A model generated the notes under the pieces. It saw only the letters and a list, made by a program, of their open reading frames with translations. It had not been told where the DNA came from and did no database searches. From an uncultured Eubacteriales bacterium (lineage in GTDB: Bacteria; Bacillota; Clostridia; Oscillospirales; CAG-272): 64,000 nucleotides of DNA. The stretch covers positions 1-64,000 of the forward strand of contig CAKVOU010000006.1 of NCBI GenBank assembly GCA_934796165.1, given 5' to 3'. This document shows positions 7,419 to 16,242 of this stretch, in pieces (the first letter of the stretch is position 1; the number at the start of each line of letters is the position of its first letter). The position numbers and the translations under genes are program-made.

Positions 7419-9850
7419 TTTTCAGAGCCTCCGTTATATTTCAGATACAGCATGGTGATGTCATCAAACTGCGGGGCATCTCCCACAAAAGCGTCTATGT
7501 CTGCCTTGACGGCGCGGCACACCTCCTCGCCGGACAGAGCGTGCAGACTGTTCAGAAAATCAAGGAGTCTGTCCTCACCGTACAGCTCGTTGTTGCTGTT
7601 TGACGCCTCGGTCACGCCGTCGGTATAGAGGTATAACTCGTCCCCCGGAGCCAGGACAAGCCGGTTGCTCCGGTACCGCACACCCTCCATTCCGGCAAGG
7701 ACAAAGCCGGGCTTGGTCTTCAGATACGCAAACGAGCCGTCCGTATGCCGCACCAGCGGCGGGTTATGTCCCGCGTTGGCAAATTCGACCTCTCCGGTCG
7801 TAATATTCAGCACGCCCATCCACGCCGTGACGAACATCCCGGCATCGTTGGATTCGCACAGCTTGGCATTGGCGACGGCAAAAACCTCGTCCACCGCCCT
7901 GCCTGCCTCGGCATAACCTTTTATGATGGTCTTCGCCGTCATCATGAACATGGCGGCGGGAATCCCTTTGCCGGAAACGTCGGCAATGAGGAAGCCCAGC
8001 TTGTTTTCCCCGACAAAATAGAAATCGTAGAAGTCGCCGCCGACCTCCTTGGCGGTATGCATGGCAGCATATATCTCAAACTCGCGGTGCCCCGGATACG
8101 GCGGGAAAACCGTCGGTATGGCGGAATGCTGAATCGCCTTGGCAAATTCCAGTTCCTTGTCGATGCGCGCCGCCGCCTCCGCGATGTAGCGTCTGAGCGT
8201 CAGGACTGTCGAGTTGATGTCATCCGAAAGCGACGCAAACTCCTGGTTGGTCCGCACGTCCACCACGGTATCCAGATTGCCGCTCGTGATTCTGGCAAGC
8301 GACCGGTTGATCTTCACCATGTTGTCCACGACCAGCTTCTTGATGAGGAAGTAGACCACGATGAACAGCATTCCGAACACGACAAATTCCATAAAGACCG
8401 TGACGTATACCGCAATATCGCGCGAGAACATCGCTTCCGTCCGGGGGAGCGCCGCAACAATGTAATAGCCCTCGGACACGATGTACGAGCAGAACGCCGC
8501 CTCGCCGTAAACAGTGGCTTCGAACGGCTCGCCCTCCGGCATCCGGCTCCGGTCGATGTAAATGCCCGAAACGTCCAGGTTCTTCCCCTCGTTGCCGTGC
8601 CGGTCGCTTACGATATTCCAGTCCTCGCCGGCAATGATGATACTGCCGCTTTCCCCGACATGGCGGTTGCGCGTGACTCCGATGACAACATCATCAATAT
8701 CTTTTTGGAAGCGCTCCGCGTCATAAGCCACCTGCACAAAGCCGCCGCCGTCAAGCACGATGCCCGCATATTTGCGGGAAATGGACGGATTGGACGATGT
8801 GGGCTGATAGTTTTGAACGTATTCCCTGGTTTTTCCGTCAAGCAGGACAAGAAACTCCGCCGATTGATGACCTCCGCGCATATCGTAATCAAGAAACTTA
8901 TCGTATGTAGTTTCCACGATGATCCCTTGCGGATTGATGATGTTGATCTCAGCCACATCGTATTCTTTCCCGAGGGAGCAAAGCAGCTCATAATCCACCT
9001 TGTCTGCCGCATTGATGCGTTCGGCAATTCTGGCAGTGAGCGCCAGAAGGTTCTGATTGGAAGCGTCAAGGATATCCGCTTTTACGTCTTCGATGTTCAG
9101 CTTTACCAGGTCGTTTGCTTCGTTTTCGGCAAGCTCCGTCTGTAACGCCCATGTGAAAATCGTTGTCATGAGAAAGCCCGCCGTAACGCAGATCAGGAGA
9201 AACCGCTGAAACGTCTGCGAAATCTTTTTCAGTTCATGCCGCGCGCCGGTCTTCTCCCTGCCGGACAAAACCGAAAGCAAAAGCCCCGCCAGCATGACGG
9301 CAATACCGTTGACCGCGATCATCGGAAGAGAGCAGGTACGGACAAATGAAAATGCGGTCCTTGCGTCGGTCATGTTCGTCAGGAAGATCATCAGCATATG
9401 GATGACTTCCGCGATGACAGCCGTTGCCAGACAATAGAACCATTTGGGTTTCTTGTCGTCGAACATGAATTTGCGTAACCAAGCCGCAAAAACACCCGCC
9501 AGAACAGTGGAAATGCTGCAGGCAAGACGGGTATATTGCCCGGCTCCCCAAAGAACCGCGAACCACCGTTCGACGCCGCCGATGACACCTGCGATGATAC
9601 CGGCGGGCGCACCGAAAAAAAGTCCCGCGCAGATCGGAGAGGCGTCTCTTGCGTTGATAATCGCGCCGTCGATTTTTACGCCGAATTCGGTCCCGAGAAT
9701 CGCCAGTCCGCCGAACAGAATTCCGATCACGATCTGCTTTGCGGCAGACGGAATCCGGCTTGCAAATTTCGTTCGTCCCAGCAGATACACCAGGGCAGAC
9801 AGCGCCACGGGGCAGAACGACACCAAAAGAAGCCACAGAAATGTCTTCAT
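7415..9850 (-). CDS. Membrane SpoIIE-type PP2C phosphatase with 5TM and Cache-like sensor
   Basis: 811 residues. The first about 200 carry a LytS-like 5TM segment with small-residue-rich helices (GLFFGAPAGIIAGVIGGVER). An extracellular double-Cache-like domain follows (about 235-475), then a membrane helix, a HAMP region (KINRSLARITSGNLDTVV) and a PP2C/SpoIIE domain to the end. The metal-binding motifs GGDFYD and ADVSGKGIPA and the C-terminal QFDDITML are present. It should dephosphorylate the STAS protein encoded 13 bases upstream in response to an outside signal and so free the target of the RsbW-like ATPase. The linkage to peptide export suggests that it senses the exported peptide, the cell envelope or competitors. 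The ligand is unknown. Confidence 0.95.
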   Translation of the reverse strand: MKTFLWLLLVSFCPVALSALVYLLGRTKFASRIPSAAKQIVIGILFGGLAILGTEFGVKIDGAIINARDASPICAGLFFGAPAGIIAGVIGGVERWFAVLWGAGQYTRLACSISTVLAGVFAAWLRKFMFDDKKPKWFYCLATAVIAEVIHMLMIFLTNMTDARTAFSFVRTCSLPMIAVNGIAVMLAGLLLSVLSGREKTGARHELKKISQTFQRFLLICVTAGFLMTTIFTWALQTELAENEANDLVKLNIEDVKADILDASNQNLLALTARIAERINAADKVDYELLCSLGKEYDVAEINIINPQGIIVETTYDKFLDYDMRGGHQSAEFLVLLDGKTREYVQNYQPTSSNPSISRKYAGIVLDGGGFVQVAYDAERFQKDIDDVVIGVTRNRHVGESGSIIIAGEDWNIVSDRHGNEGKNLDVSGIYIDRSRMPEGEPFEATVYGEAAFCSYIVSEGYYIVAALPRTEAMFSRDIAVYVTVFMEFVVFGMLFIVVYFLIKKLVVDNMVKINRSLARITSGNLDTVVDVRTNQEFASLSDDINSTVLTLRRYIAEAAARIDKELEFAKAIQHSAIPTVFPPYPGHREFEIYAAMHTAKEVGGDFYDFYFVGENKLGFLIADVSGKGIPAAMFMMTAKTIIKGYAEAGRAVDEVFAVANAKLCESNDAGMFVTAWMGVLNITTGEVEFANAGHNPPLVRHTDGSFAYLKTKPGFVLAGMEGVRYRSNRLVLAPGDELYLYTDGVTEASNSNNELYGEDRLLDFLNSLHALSGEEVCRAVKADIDAFVGDAPQFDDITMLYLKYNGGSEK

Positions 9851-9863
9851 CTGTCCTTGCCGC

Positions 9864-10160
9864 TTACCCGATTGTCAGAATATCCGAAAAGCCCGTGATC
9901 TCAAAGACCTCCATGACTTCCGCGCTGACACCCGTTAACTTCATGCTACCCTGACGGTTCATCACCTTCTGCGCCGCGAGCAGGACGCGAAGTCCCGCGG
10001 AGGAAATATATTCTACTCCGGAAAAATCAAAAATCAGCTCCTTCACCCCGCCGATCGACTGCTTCAGTTCCGCTTCCAGCGCGGGAGCTGTGGTCGTATC
10101 CAGCCGTCCGGAAACGGCAAGCGTCAGCTTTTCCCCGTCTGCGTTTTTGTTGATAATCAT
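9864..10160 (-). CDS. STAS-domain anti-sigma factor antagonist
   Basis: 98 residues, a single STAS domain (MIINKNADGEKLTLAVSGRL, then DFSGVEYISSAGLRVLL). The first Ser after the Tyr-Ile is the expected phosphorylation site by analogy with SpoIIAA and RsbV. The start at 10160 has a GGAGGG site six bases upstream. A longer frame reaching 10241 runs into the promoter and is rejected. It is the first gene of the NHLP operon. Unphosphorylated STAS protein should bind the RsbW-like ATPase and release its target. Confidence 0.93.
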   Translation of the reverse strand: MIINKNADGEKLTLAVSGRLDTTTAPALEAELKQSIGGVKELIFDFSGVEYISSAGLRVLLAAQKVMNRQGSMKLTGVSAEVMEVFEITGFSDILTIG

Positions 10161-10211
10161 CTGTATCCCTCCGTTTGCTGTGTTACAGAACACTGAATAG
10201 TTGTTTAGTAT

Positions 10212-10241
10212 AGTATACCATACCGAAACAGGGAAAATCAA
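10212..10241 (-). promoter_or_regulatory. Sigma-A-type promoter for the NHLP regulatory/export operon
   Basis: TTGATT (10236-10241) and TATACT (10212-10217) are separated by 18 bases on the minus strand. They lie about 50 bases before the STAS start. A second overlapping TATACT lies five bases further on. The upstream operon therefore seems to be read by the housekeeping sigma factor, while the precursors may depend on the ECF factor. Confidence 0.6.
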
Positions 10242-10446
10242 CAGTTTTTTGATATACGCCGAGAAAATCCTTCATAAGTGCGGCGCGGTATCACCCCGGA
10301 TTCGTTTTTTCCGCACCCGCACGTTTCATGCGTGCCGGGTATTCCCGCTTAAACGCACTTTCTTCCCCGGCTTTTTTGCCTGCCCCTCCCGGGTGCTTTC
10401 CCGAAAATCAGCTGTCTCCGGGCCATCAGATTCATCCCCTCTCCGC

Positions 10447-10498
10447 CGCTCCGCCGCCGGATCCCCGCTTCGCGGGTGCCCCGCCGGCAGGCGGAGCG
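10447..10498. repeat. GC-rich palindromic repeat, family 1, copy 1
   Basis: A 52-bp element bounded by a 9-bp inverted repeat (CGCTCCGCC/GGCGGAGCG) with inner complementarity (CCCCGC/GCGGG). It is nearly identical to the reverse complement of 57753-57806, with only a few substitutions and matching changes in both arms. It lies in the intergenic region before the EamA gene. Confidence 0.85.
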
Positions 10499-10515
10499 TT
10501 TCTTTTCCTTATCCC

Positions 10516-10544
10516 TTGCTTTTCTTTCCCGGATGTGCTAAAAT
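10516..10544 (+). promoter_or_regulatory. Sigma-A-type promoter of the EamA transporter gene
   Basis: TTGCTT (10516-10521), a 17-base spacer and TAAAAT (10539-10544) lie about 50 bases before the start codon on the plus strand. The -35 box is weak. Confidence 0.55.
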
Positions 10545-10592
10545 AAGGTGTTTGTCCCCCTCGTCTTCCACTCTTTTGAAAGAAGGTACTCT

Positions 10593-11549
10593 ATGAAACA
10601 CCGCAAACTGACCGCGATCGTCGCCGGGGTCGGCGCGAATGCGATCCTCGGTTTCAACTTCATTTTTTCAAACCTCATCATCGACGAGGTTTCCCCCATC
10701 GTCCTGCTTGCCTACCAGTGTACCATCTGCGTACTCGCCATGGCGGTCTGTATTCCCCTCCCCATCGTGAAATGTAACCTTCGCGGCAGAGGCAAAAAGC
10801 TGCTCCCGCTCCTCTTTATGGGCGTGTGCGACCCGCTCCTTTATTACATCGGCACCAACTACGCGCTCAAATGCAACACAAGCACCACCTTCACCGCCGT
10901 CATGGTCGCGCTCATGCCGGTCTTCGCGCTCGCCTTCGGCGCCATCTTCCTGCGCGAGATCCCGACCGCCCTGCAGATCGTGTTCAGCGTGCTCTCGGTC
11001 GCCGGCGTCGTCATTCTCTCGCTTCAGGGGAAGAACGACGGCTCGGTGTCACTTGAGGGCGTCCTGTTTCTGCTTCTCACCGTCGCGTCCGGCGTCGGCT
11101 ACGGGCTTATCAGCCGCGGAAGCGCCAAGGAATTCGGCGCGTTTGAACGCACCTTCGGCTGTTTCTTCTCGGGCATGGTGCTCGTCGATCTCCTCGCCGT
11201 CATTGAAAATATCGGCGATCTCTCCGCACTCGTCCGCCCGCTTGCAAACCCCAGGTTCGTGCTTTGCGTCCTGGCGCTCGGCATCCTGTCCTCCGCTGTG
11301 GAATATGTCGCCTACAACTACTCCATGACCTACCTCCCCGTGTCGCAGGCAATGCTGTTTTCGGGAATCTCCACCGTCACAACCGCCGTGTTCAGCGTCA
11401 TCATCTTCCCCACCGAACGCGCAAACTTCACCTGGCTGACCGCGCTCTGCATTTTCCTCATTGTCGCGGGTGTCATCGGTGCACAGATGTTCGGAAGAAA
11501 GGAAGAAGAAGCAAAGCCCGAAATCCCGCCGGACAGACAAAACTCCTGA
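10593..11549 (+). CDS. EamA/DMT-family membrane transporter
   Basis: 318 residues with ten predicted hydrophobic segments in two similar halves, as in the drug/metabolite transporter superfamily. The first helix has VGANAILGFNFIFS. The middle has the loop DPLLYYIGTNYALK and the segment TTFTAVMVALMPVFALAFG, which match the EamA repeat. The C-terminal tail is charged (RKEEEAKPEIPP). The ATG at 10593 is chosen because GAAGG lies about seven bases upstream; the frame is open further but lacks a site. It is a lone gene between two divergent units. The substrate is unknown; members carry amino acids, nucleotides or small metabolites. Confidence 0.92.
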   Translation: MKHRKLTAIVAGVGANAILGFNFIFSNLIIDEVSPIVLLAYQCTICVLAMAVCIPLPIVKCNLRGRGKKLLPLLFMGVCDPLLYYIGTNYALKCNTSTTFTAVMVALMPVFALAFGAIFLREIPTALQIVFSVLSVAGVVILSLQGKNDGSVSLEGVLFLLLTVASGVGYGLISRGSAKEFGAFERTFGCFFSGMVLVDLLAVIENIGDLSALVRPLANPRFVLCVLALGILSSAVEYVAYNYSMTYLPVSQAMLFSGISTVTTAVFSVIIFPTERANFTWLTALCIFLIVAGVIGAQMFGRKEEEAKPEIPPDRQNS

Positions 11550-11660
11550 CTCGGACGGATCCGTCCTTCGTTCCGGGTTCCCGCCGGGTAATGCTCCGGC
11601 AATTTCTCCGAACCCGTTTCTCTGTACCGGGCAGATTCCTGTGTCCGACCGGGCACAATA

Positions 11661-11697
11661 AAAAAGCCGACGCGTTCCGCGTCGGCTTTGTTTTTTA
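11661..11697. terminator. Bidirectional terminator between EamA and the P-type ATPase
   Basis: A 12-bp GC-rich stem (AAAGCCGACGCG/CGCGTCGGCTTT) is flanked by A and T runs on both sides. It can end both the plus-strand EamA transcript and the converging minus-strand metal operon. Confidence 0.85.
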
Positions 11698-11713
11698 CCG
11701 AGAAGAAATCCGG

Positions 11714-13603
11714 TCAGATACGGAGCGCCCGCATCGCGTTGAGGATGGCGAGCACCAGCACGCCGACGTCCGCAAAAATCGCAAGCGTCATGGGGATCCC
11801 CACCACGGCACACATGATCAGCACAACAAACTTGACCGCCAGCGAGAACACGATGTTCTCTCTGACAATCCGGAGCGTCTTGCGCGCAATCCGGATCGCT
11901 TCGGCAAGCTTGGACGGCTTGTCGTCCATCAGCACCACGTCCGCCGCTTCAATCGCCGCGTCCGAACCGAATGCACCCATTGCCACGCCGACATCCGCGC
12001 GGGTCAGGACAGGGGCGTCGTTGATGCCGTCGCCGACAAAGGCAAGCGTGGATTTCGCGGGCTTCTCCGAAAGCAGGCGCTCCACCTCCGCCACCTTCCC
12101 TGCGGGCAGAAGCTCCGAGCGCACCTCGTCGATACCGAGCTCTGCCGCAACCGCGTCGGCAACCGCGCGGCGGTCGCCCGTCAGCATGACGGTCTTCCCG
12201 ACACCGGACTGCTTCAGGTCGCGGATCGCCTCTTTGGCGTCCTCCTTCGGCTCGTCGGAAATAACGATCTCTCCAAGATAGTTGCCGTCTTCGGCAAGGT
12301 ACACGACCGTACCGATCGCGTCGGCATCGGGATGCGTAATCCCCGCTTCGTCGAGCAGCTTTCCGTTGCCGACAAGTACGACAAGTCCGTCCACAACGGC
12401 GCGGATTCCTCTGCCGGACAGCTCCTCCACGGAGGATACCCGGGAACGGTCAGGCTCTTTGCCGTATGCCTCGGTCAAGGATCTTGCCACGGGGTGATCC
12501 GATGCGTATTCCGCGTGTGCGGCAAGCTCCAGAAGCCGGTCGGCTTCCACGCCGTCCGCGGGTTTGACCCCGGTCACGCGGAAGTTGCCCTTGGTCAGGG
12601 TACCCGTCTTGTCAAAGACCACCGTATGGCAGTCGGCAAGCGCTTCCATGTAGTTGGAGCCTTTTACGAGAATTCCCTTGCGCGACGCGCCGCCGATGCC
12701 TCCGAAGAAGGACAAGGGAACCGAGATGACCAGTGCACAGGGACAGGAGATCACCAAAAATTCCAGTGCGCGGAACACCCATTTCCCGAAATCAAAGGAG
12801 CCGGAGACCAGCGGCGGGACTACCGCAAGCACCACGGCGCCGATGACCACGGCGGGGGTGTACCAATGCGCGAACCGCGTGATGAAGTTTTCGGAGCGGG
12901 ACTTGTTCTCGCCCGCGCTCTCCACGAGTGCAAGAATCTTGGAAACCGTCGATTCGCCAAACGGCTTGGTCACCCGGATCCGGATAAGACCCGACTGATT
13001 GATGCAGCCGCTGATGACATCGTCGCCCACCGTCACGTCACGCGGAACCGATTCGCCCGTCAGGGCAACCGTGTTGAGGGACGACTGCCCTTCGATCACG
13101 GTGCCGTCAAGCGGAATCTTTTCGCCCGGCTTGACCAGAAGGATCTCGCCGACCGCCACCTCATCCGGTGCGACCGTCAGGACCTCGCCGTTCCGCTCCA
13201 CATTCGCGCTGTCGGGACGGATGTCCATGAGCGACGAAATGGACTTGCGGCTCTTGCCGACGGCAATGCTCTCAAACAGTTCGCCGATCTGATAGAAGAG
13301 CATGACAAATACCGCCTCGGCGTATTCCGGTTCCGCGTCGGGCAGAAAGCCGATGCAGAGCGCGCCGATGGTGGCGATTGCCATGAGAAAGTTTTCATCG
13401 AAGATCTGCCCGTGCGCAATGTTGATCCCCGCCTTGCGGAGCACCTGCCAGCCGACGATAAAGTACGGCACGAGGTAGATCGGCATGACGATGTACCACG
13501 CAAGCCCCGCGAGCACGCCGAGCTTGTCGAGCAGCACCGCGACGCCGAGCAGCACCGCCGCGACGACAATGCGGACGAGCGCTTTTTTCTGTTTTTTTGT
13601 CAT
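11714..13603 (-). CDS. Heavy-metal-translocating P1B-type ATPase (Zn/Cd/Pb type)
   Basis: 629 residues. It has the actuator motif TGES (182-185), the membrane metal site CPC (287-289), the phosphorylated Asp331 in DKTGTLTKG, and a hinge GDGINDAPVL. The C-terminal helices end the protein. No metal-binding domain is fused at the N-terminus; that domain is encoded separately nine bases upstream. CPC together with the neighbouring CadC-like repressor favours Zn, Cd or Pb export over copper. It is the last gene of the repressor-chaperone-pump operon and reads towards a bidirectional terminator. Confidence 0.95.
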   Translation of the reverse strand: MTKKQKKALVRIVVAAVLLGVAVLLDKLGVLAGLAWYIVMPIYLVPYFIVGWQVLRKAGINIAHGQIFDENFLMAIATIGALCIGFLPDAEPEYAEAVFVMLFYQIGELFESIAVGKSRKSISSLMDIRPDSANVERNGEVLTVAPDEVAVGEILLVKPGEKIPLDGTVIEGQSSLNTVALTGESVPRDVTVGDDVISGCINQSGLIRIRVTKPFGESTVSKILALVESAGENKSRSENFITRFAHWYTPAVVIGAVVLAVVPPLVSGSFDFGKWVFRALEFLVISCPCALVISVPLSFFGGIGGASRKGILVKGSNYMEALADCHTVVFDKTGTLTKGNFRVTGVKPADGVEADRLLELAAHAEYASDHPVARSLTEAYGKEPDRSRVSSVEELSGRGIRAVVDGLVVLVGNGKLLDEAGITHPDADAIGTVVYLAEDGNYLGEIVISDEPKEDAKEAIRDLKQSGVGKTVMLTGDRRAVADAVAAELGIDEVRSELLPAGKVAEVERLLSEKPAKSTLAFVGDGINDAPVLTRADVGVAMGAFGSDAAIEAADVVLMDDKPSKLAEAIRIARKTLRIVRENIVFSLAVKFVVLIMCAVVGIPMTLAIFADVGVLVLAILNAMRALRI

Positions 13604-13612
13604 AACCGAAGC

Positions 13613-13834
13613 TCACACTCCCTTGATGGTGCAGTCCGGTTCCACCTTGCGGCAGACCTTGACGACCTGTTTCATAACCTTGTCAAATTCTTCGTCAGTC
13701 GCCTCCACCGTCATTTTCTGCGTCATGTACACGACCGACGCGTCGGTAACACCGTCGATTTTTTTGATGGCTTCCTCCATCTTTCCGGCGCATACCGCGC
13801 AATCCAGGTCTTCCAGTTCAAACGTTTTTCTCAT
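13613..13834 (-). CDS. Heavy-metal-associated (HMA) domain protein
   Basis: 73 residues, one HMA fold with the metal motif LDCAVCAGKME (Cys-x2-Cys near residues 12-15). It probably hands metal to the adjacent P-type ATPase, whose own N-terminal HMA domain is absent. The Asp just before the first Cys is common in Zn/Cd-type domains. A GGATG-type ribosome site precedes the ATG. It lies between the ArsR-type repressor and the pump in one operon. Confidence 0.92.
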   Translation of the reverse strand: MRKTFELEDLDCAVCAGKMEEAIKKIDGVTDASVVYMTQKMTVEATDEEFDKVMKQVVKVCRKVEPDCTIKGV

Positions 13835-13901
13835 GGGAACATCCTTTCTCCGGCGCCGGTCGTGCGGTCCGTCGGTTTGAAATCAGATTGGGAGCGCGCC
13901 G

Positions 13902-14300
13902 TCACTCGTTGACGTGATCCATGCCCTGCCCGATGATGGTTCTGACGTGATCGTCCGCAAGCGCGTAGAACACGGTCTTACCATCCCGTCTGGAGCGTAC
14001 CAGATCCGCCGCCTTGAGCACGCGGAGCTGATGGGAGATCGCCGAAACGGTCATACCGAGCAGTCCCGCGATGTCGCAGACGCACATTTCGGAGGCAAAG
14101 AGGACATACAGAATCCGGATCCGGGTGCTGTCGCCGAAGACGCGGAACAGCTCCGACAGACGGAAGAGCGTTTCCTCCTCCGGCATGATGTTCCGTACCT
14201 GCTCGACCGTCGCTTCGTGCGCGTGCATGAATTCGGGATTCTTTTCGGGAACGGAACCGGTGTTTCCGGTCTTTTCCGTCGTGCATTCGGAATCGTGCAT
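13902..14300 (-). CDS. ArsR/SmtB-family metal-responsive repressor
   Basis: 132 residues with a winged helix (near 45-115). The recognition region is CDIAGLLGMTVSAISHQLRVLK. Two metal-site signatures are visible: SEMCVCD in the DNA-binding helix, as in CadC-like proteins, and the C-terminal DDHVRTIIGQGMDHVNE, like the alpha-5 site of SmtB and CzrA (Asp, His, His, Glu). It should release DNA on binding Zn, Cd or Pb. It is the first gene of the operon, with a GGAGGG site before the ATG and an operator plus promoter directly upstream, so it most likely represses itself and the pump. Confidence 0.94.
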   Translation of the reverse strand: MHDSECTTEKTGNTGSVPEKNPEFMHAHEATVEQVRNIMPEEETLFRLSELFRVFGDSTRIRILYVLFASEMCVCDIAGLLGMTVSAISHQLRVLKAADLVRSRRDGKTVFYALADDHVRTIIGQGMDHVNE

Positions 14301-14319
14301 TTATCTCCCTCCGTTTCAA

Positions 14320-14380
14320 TTGAACATTTGAATTGTTGTTCAACTGTTTGCAGTATAGCACTGACTGCTTTGCTTGTCAA
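14320..14380 (-). promoter_or_regulatory. Promoter and ArsR/SmtB-type operator of the metal operon
   Basis: On the minus strand TTGACA (14375-14380), a 17-base spacer and TATACT (14352-14357) form a strong sigma-A promoter. Just downstream, the inverted repeat TTGAACA-N10-TGTTCAA (14320-14343) has the size and sequence of known SmtB/CadC operators. It covers the expected transcription start, which suits repression by occlusion. Confidence 0.88.
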
Positions 14381-14487
14381 TAGGTTTTCTGAAAATCTTT
14401 GAAAAAACGTGCGAAAATATGCGGGTCGTATCGCCGCATCCGGCGTGCCACCTCTTTCACCCCTTTGCGGAAACTTTCTGCCGGATA

Positions 14488-14520
14488 CAAAAAGCCGCCG
14501 CGCCGGATGGCGCGGCGGCT
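14488..14520 (-). terminator. Terminator of trpB2
   Basis: A 12-bp GC-rich stem (AGCCGCCGCGCC/GGCGCGGCGGCT) is followed by a T run on the minus strand, ten bases after the stop of the trpB2 gene. Confidence 0.85.
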
Positions 14521-14529
14521 GTATTCTTT

Positions 14530-15906
14530 TTACCCATTTACCCGGGGAAGTTTTGCGAAACTCGCGGCAAGCTCTTCATCCGAGGGGATATAATCCGTCA
14601 TCGTGCCGTTGTTGAACTTCTCGTAGGCAACCATGTCAAAGTAACCGGTGCCGGTCAGCCCGAAGACAATGGTCTTCTCCTCCCCCGTCTCTTTACACTT
14701 CATCGCCTCGTCAATCGCTCCGCGGATTGCGTGACTGGACTCGGGCGCAGGAAGGATCCCCTCGACCCGGGCAAACAGCTCCGCCGCCTCAAACACCGAG
14801 GTCTGCTCGACCGCGCGCGCTTCGAGAATGCCTTCTTCATGAAGCTGGGAAAGCACCGTGTTCATGCCGTGGTACCGGAGTCCGCCTGCGTGGTTCGCCG
14901 ACGGGATGTATTCAGAACCGAGCGTATACATTTTGGCAAGCGGGCAAACGTGTCCCGTATCACAGAAATCATAGGCGAATTTGCCGCGGGTCAGGCTGGG
15001 ACAGGACGCTGGCTCCACCGCGATAAAGCGGTACTTTGCTTTTCCGCGGAGCTGTTCGCCGACAAACGGAGAGATCAGTCCGCCGAGGTTGGAGCCGCCG
15101 CCCGCGCAACCGATGATGATATCCGGCTTGACTCCGTATTTATCAAGCGCGGTCTTGGTCTCCAGTCCGATCACCGACTGGTGCAGAAGCACCTGATTGA
15201 GCACACTGCCGAGCACATAGCGGTATCCCTCATGGGTGAGAGCGGATTCCACCGCCTCGGAGATCGCACAACCGAGCGAGCCGGTCGTTCCGGGGAACTG
15301 CGAGAGGATCTTCTTGCCGATTTCGGTCGTCATAGAGGGGGAGGGAGTCACGTCCGCACCGTAGGTCCGCATGACCTCGCGGCGGAACGGCTTCTGCTCA
15401 TAGGAACACTTGACCATGAAGACCTTGCAGTCAAGTCCCAGGTATGCACACGCCATGGAGAGCGCCGTGCCCCACTGCCCTGCGCCAGTTTCGGTCGTCA
15501 CACCGGTAAGCCCCTGCCGCTTGGCGTAATATGCCTGTGCGATGGCGGAATTGAGCTTATGGCTGCCGCTCGTGTTGTTGCCTTCAAATTTGTAATAAAT
15601 CTTCGCCGGGGTGTCCAGCTTCTTTTCCAGGCAGTACGCGCGCACCAGGGGGGACGGGCGATACATCTTGTAGAAGTCGCGGATTTCGTCCGGAATGTCG
15701 ATATACGGCGTGGTATCGTCCAGCTCCTGACGGATGAGGTCGTCGCAGAATACGGGACGGAGGTCGTCAAAGGTGACCGGCTTGCCGGTTGCAGGGTTCA
15801 GAAGCGGCGCGGGCTTTTTCTTCATATCTGCCCGCATGTTGTACCATCTGCGCGGCATCTCTTCTTCCGAGAGGTAGATTTTGTAGGGGATCTGCTGTTT
15901 TTCCAT
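14530..15906 (-). CDS. TrpB2-type tryptophan synthase beta chain (PLP enzyme)
   Basis: 458 residues, the length of the TrpB2 group, longer than classical TrpB (about 400). The PLP-binding Lys is Lys117 in GSHKLNSA. The phosphate loop CAGGGSN and the segment ETGAGQWG are intact. TrpB2 enzymes condense indole or a serine-derived aminoacrylate to tryptophan and often act without a TrpA partner. No trpA is beside it. Control is by the tryptophan T-box directly upstream, which supports a real role in tryptophan supply. It is transcribed alone. Confidence 0.95.
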   Translation of the reverse strand: MEKQQIPYKIYLSEEEMPRRWYNMRADMKKKPAPLLNPATGKPVTFDDLRPVFCDDLIRQELDDTTPYIDIPDEIRDFYKMYRPSPLVRAYCLEKKLDTPAKIYYKFEGNNTSGSHKLNSAIAQAYYAKRQGLTGVTTETGAGQWGTALSMACAYLGLDCKVFMVKCSYEQKPFRREVMRTYGADVTPSPSMTTEIGKKILSQFPGTTGSLGCAISEAVESALTHEGYRYVLGSVLNQVLLHQSVIGLETKTALDKYGVKPDIIIGCAGGGSNLGGLISPFVGEQLRGKAKYRFIAVEPASCPSLTRGKFAYDFCDTGHVCPLAKMYTLGSEYIPSANHAGGLRYHGMNTVLSQLHEEGILEARAVEQTSVFEAAELFARVEGILPAPESSHAIRGAIDEAMKCKETGEEKTIVFGLTGTGYFDMVAYEKFNNGTMTDYIPSDEELAASFAKLPRVNG

Positions 15907-15960
15907 GATATTACTCCTTTCCGGTTCTTCGTAGTCTTGTCAGCGGGAGAGGGAAAGAAC

Positions 15961-16240
15961 GAAAAAAGCCCCCGTCCCGTGCTGTTTGCCGGGACAAGAG
16001 CTGAACATTCAGATCTCCTGCGGTGCCACCCTGCTTGACGCTTACGCGTCCGCCTTTTCATGTACCACTCTGATACACAGACCTTTTTTAACGAAGCGCC
16101 CACTCCGTCTTGCCTACCGTTTCCGGTTCGGTTCGCCCTCGGAAGCCCATTCAAAACCGTTTCCCGTACCGCGATCCCACCACCCGCGGCTCTCTGTGAC
16201 GTTCCGTCAGTCTCTACTTACTCTTCCTCATCGGTTTTTT
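15961..16240 (-). promoter_or_regulatory. T-box leader, tryptophan-specific (UGG specifier)
   Basis: The minus-strand leader of trpB2 has the T-box core AGGGTGGCACCGC (16020-16032) and a 3' terminator (GTCCCG/CGGGAC stem, then a T run, 15961-15996). Stem I elements are present: AGAGTAAGTAGAG near the 5' end, GAGCCGCGGGTGGTGGGA, and a specifier region GAATGGGCTTCCGAG. The specifier codon reads UGG (16147-16149), that is tryptophan. Uncharged tRNA-Trp should stabilise the antiterminator and turn the gene on. The tRNA, not tryptophan itself, is the ligand. Confidence 0.93.
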
Positions 16241-16242
16241 GT

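Noticed and set aside
10161..10241. Longer N-terminus for the STAS protein
   Set aside because: It would read through the promoter, and the internal ATG has the ribosome site.
11264..13912. An open plus-strand frame of about 880 codons across the P-type ATPase and HMA genes
   Set aside because: It runs through two well-supported minus-strand genes and their terminator and has no domain.
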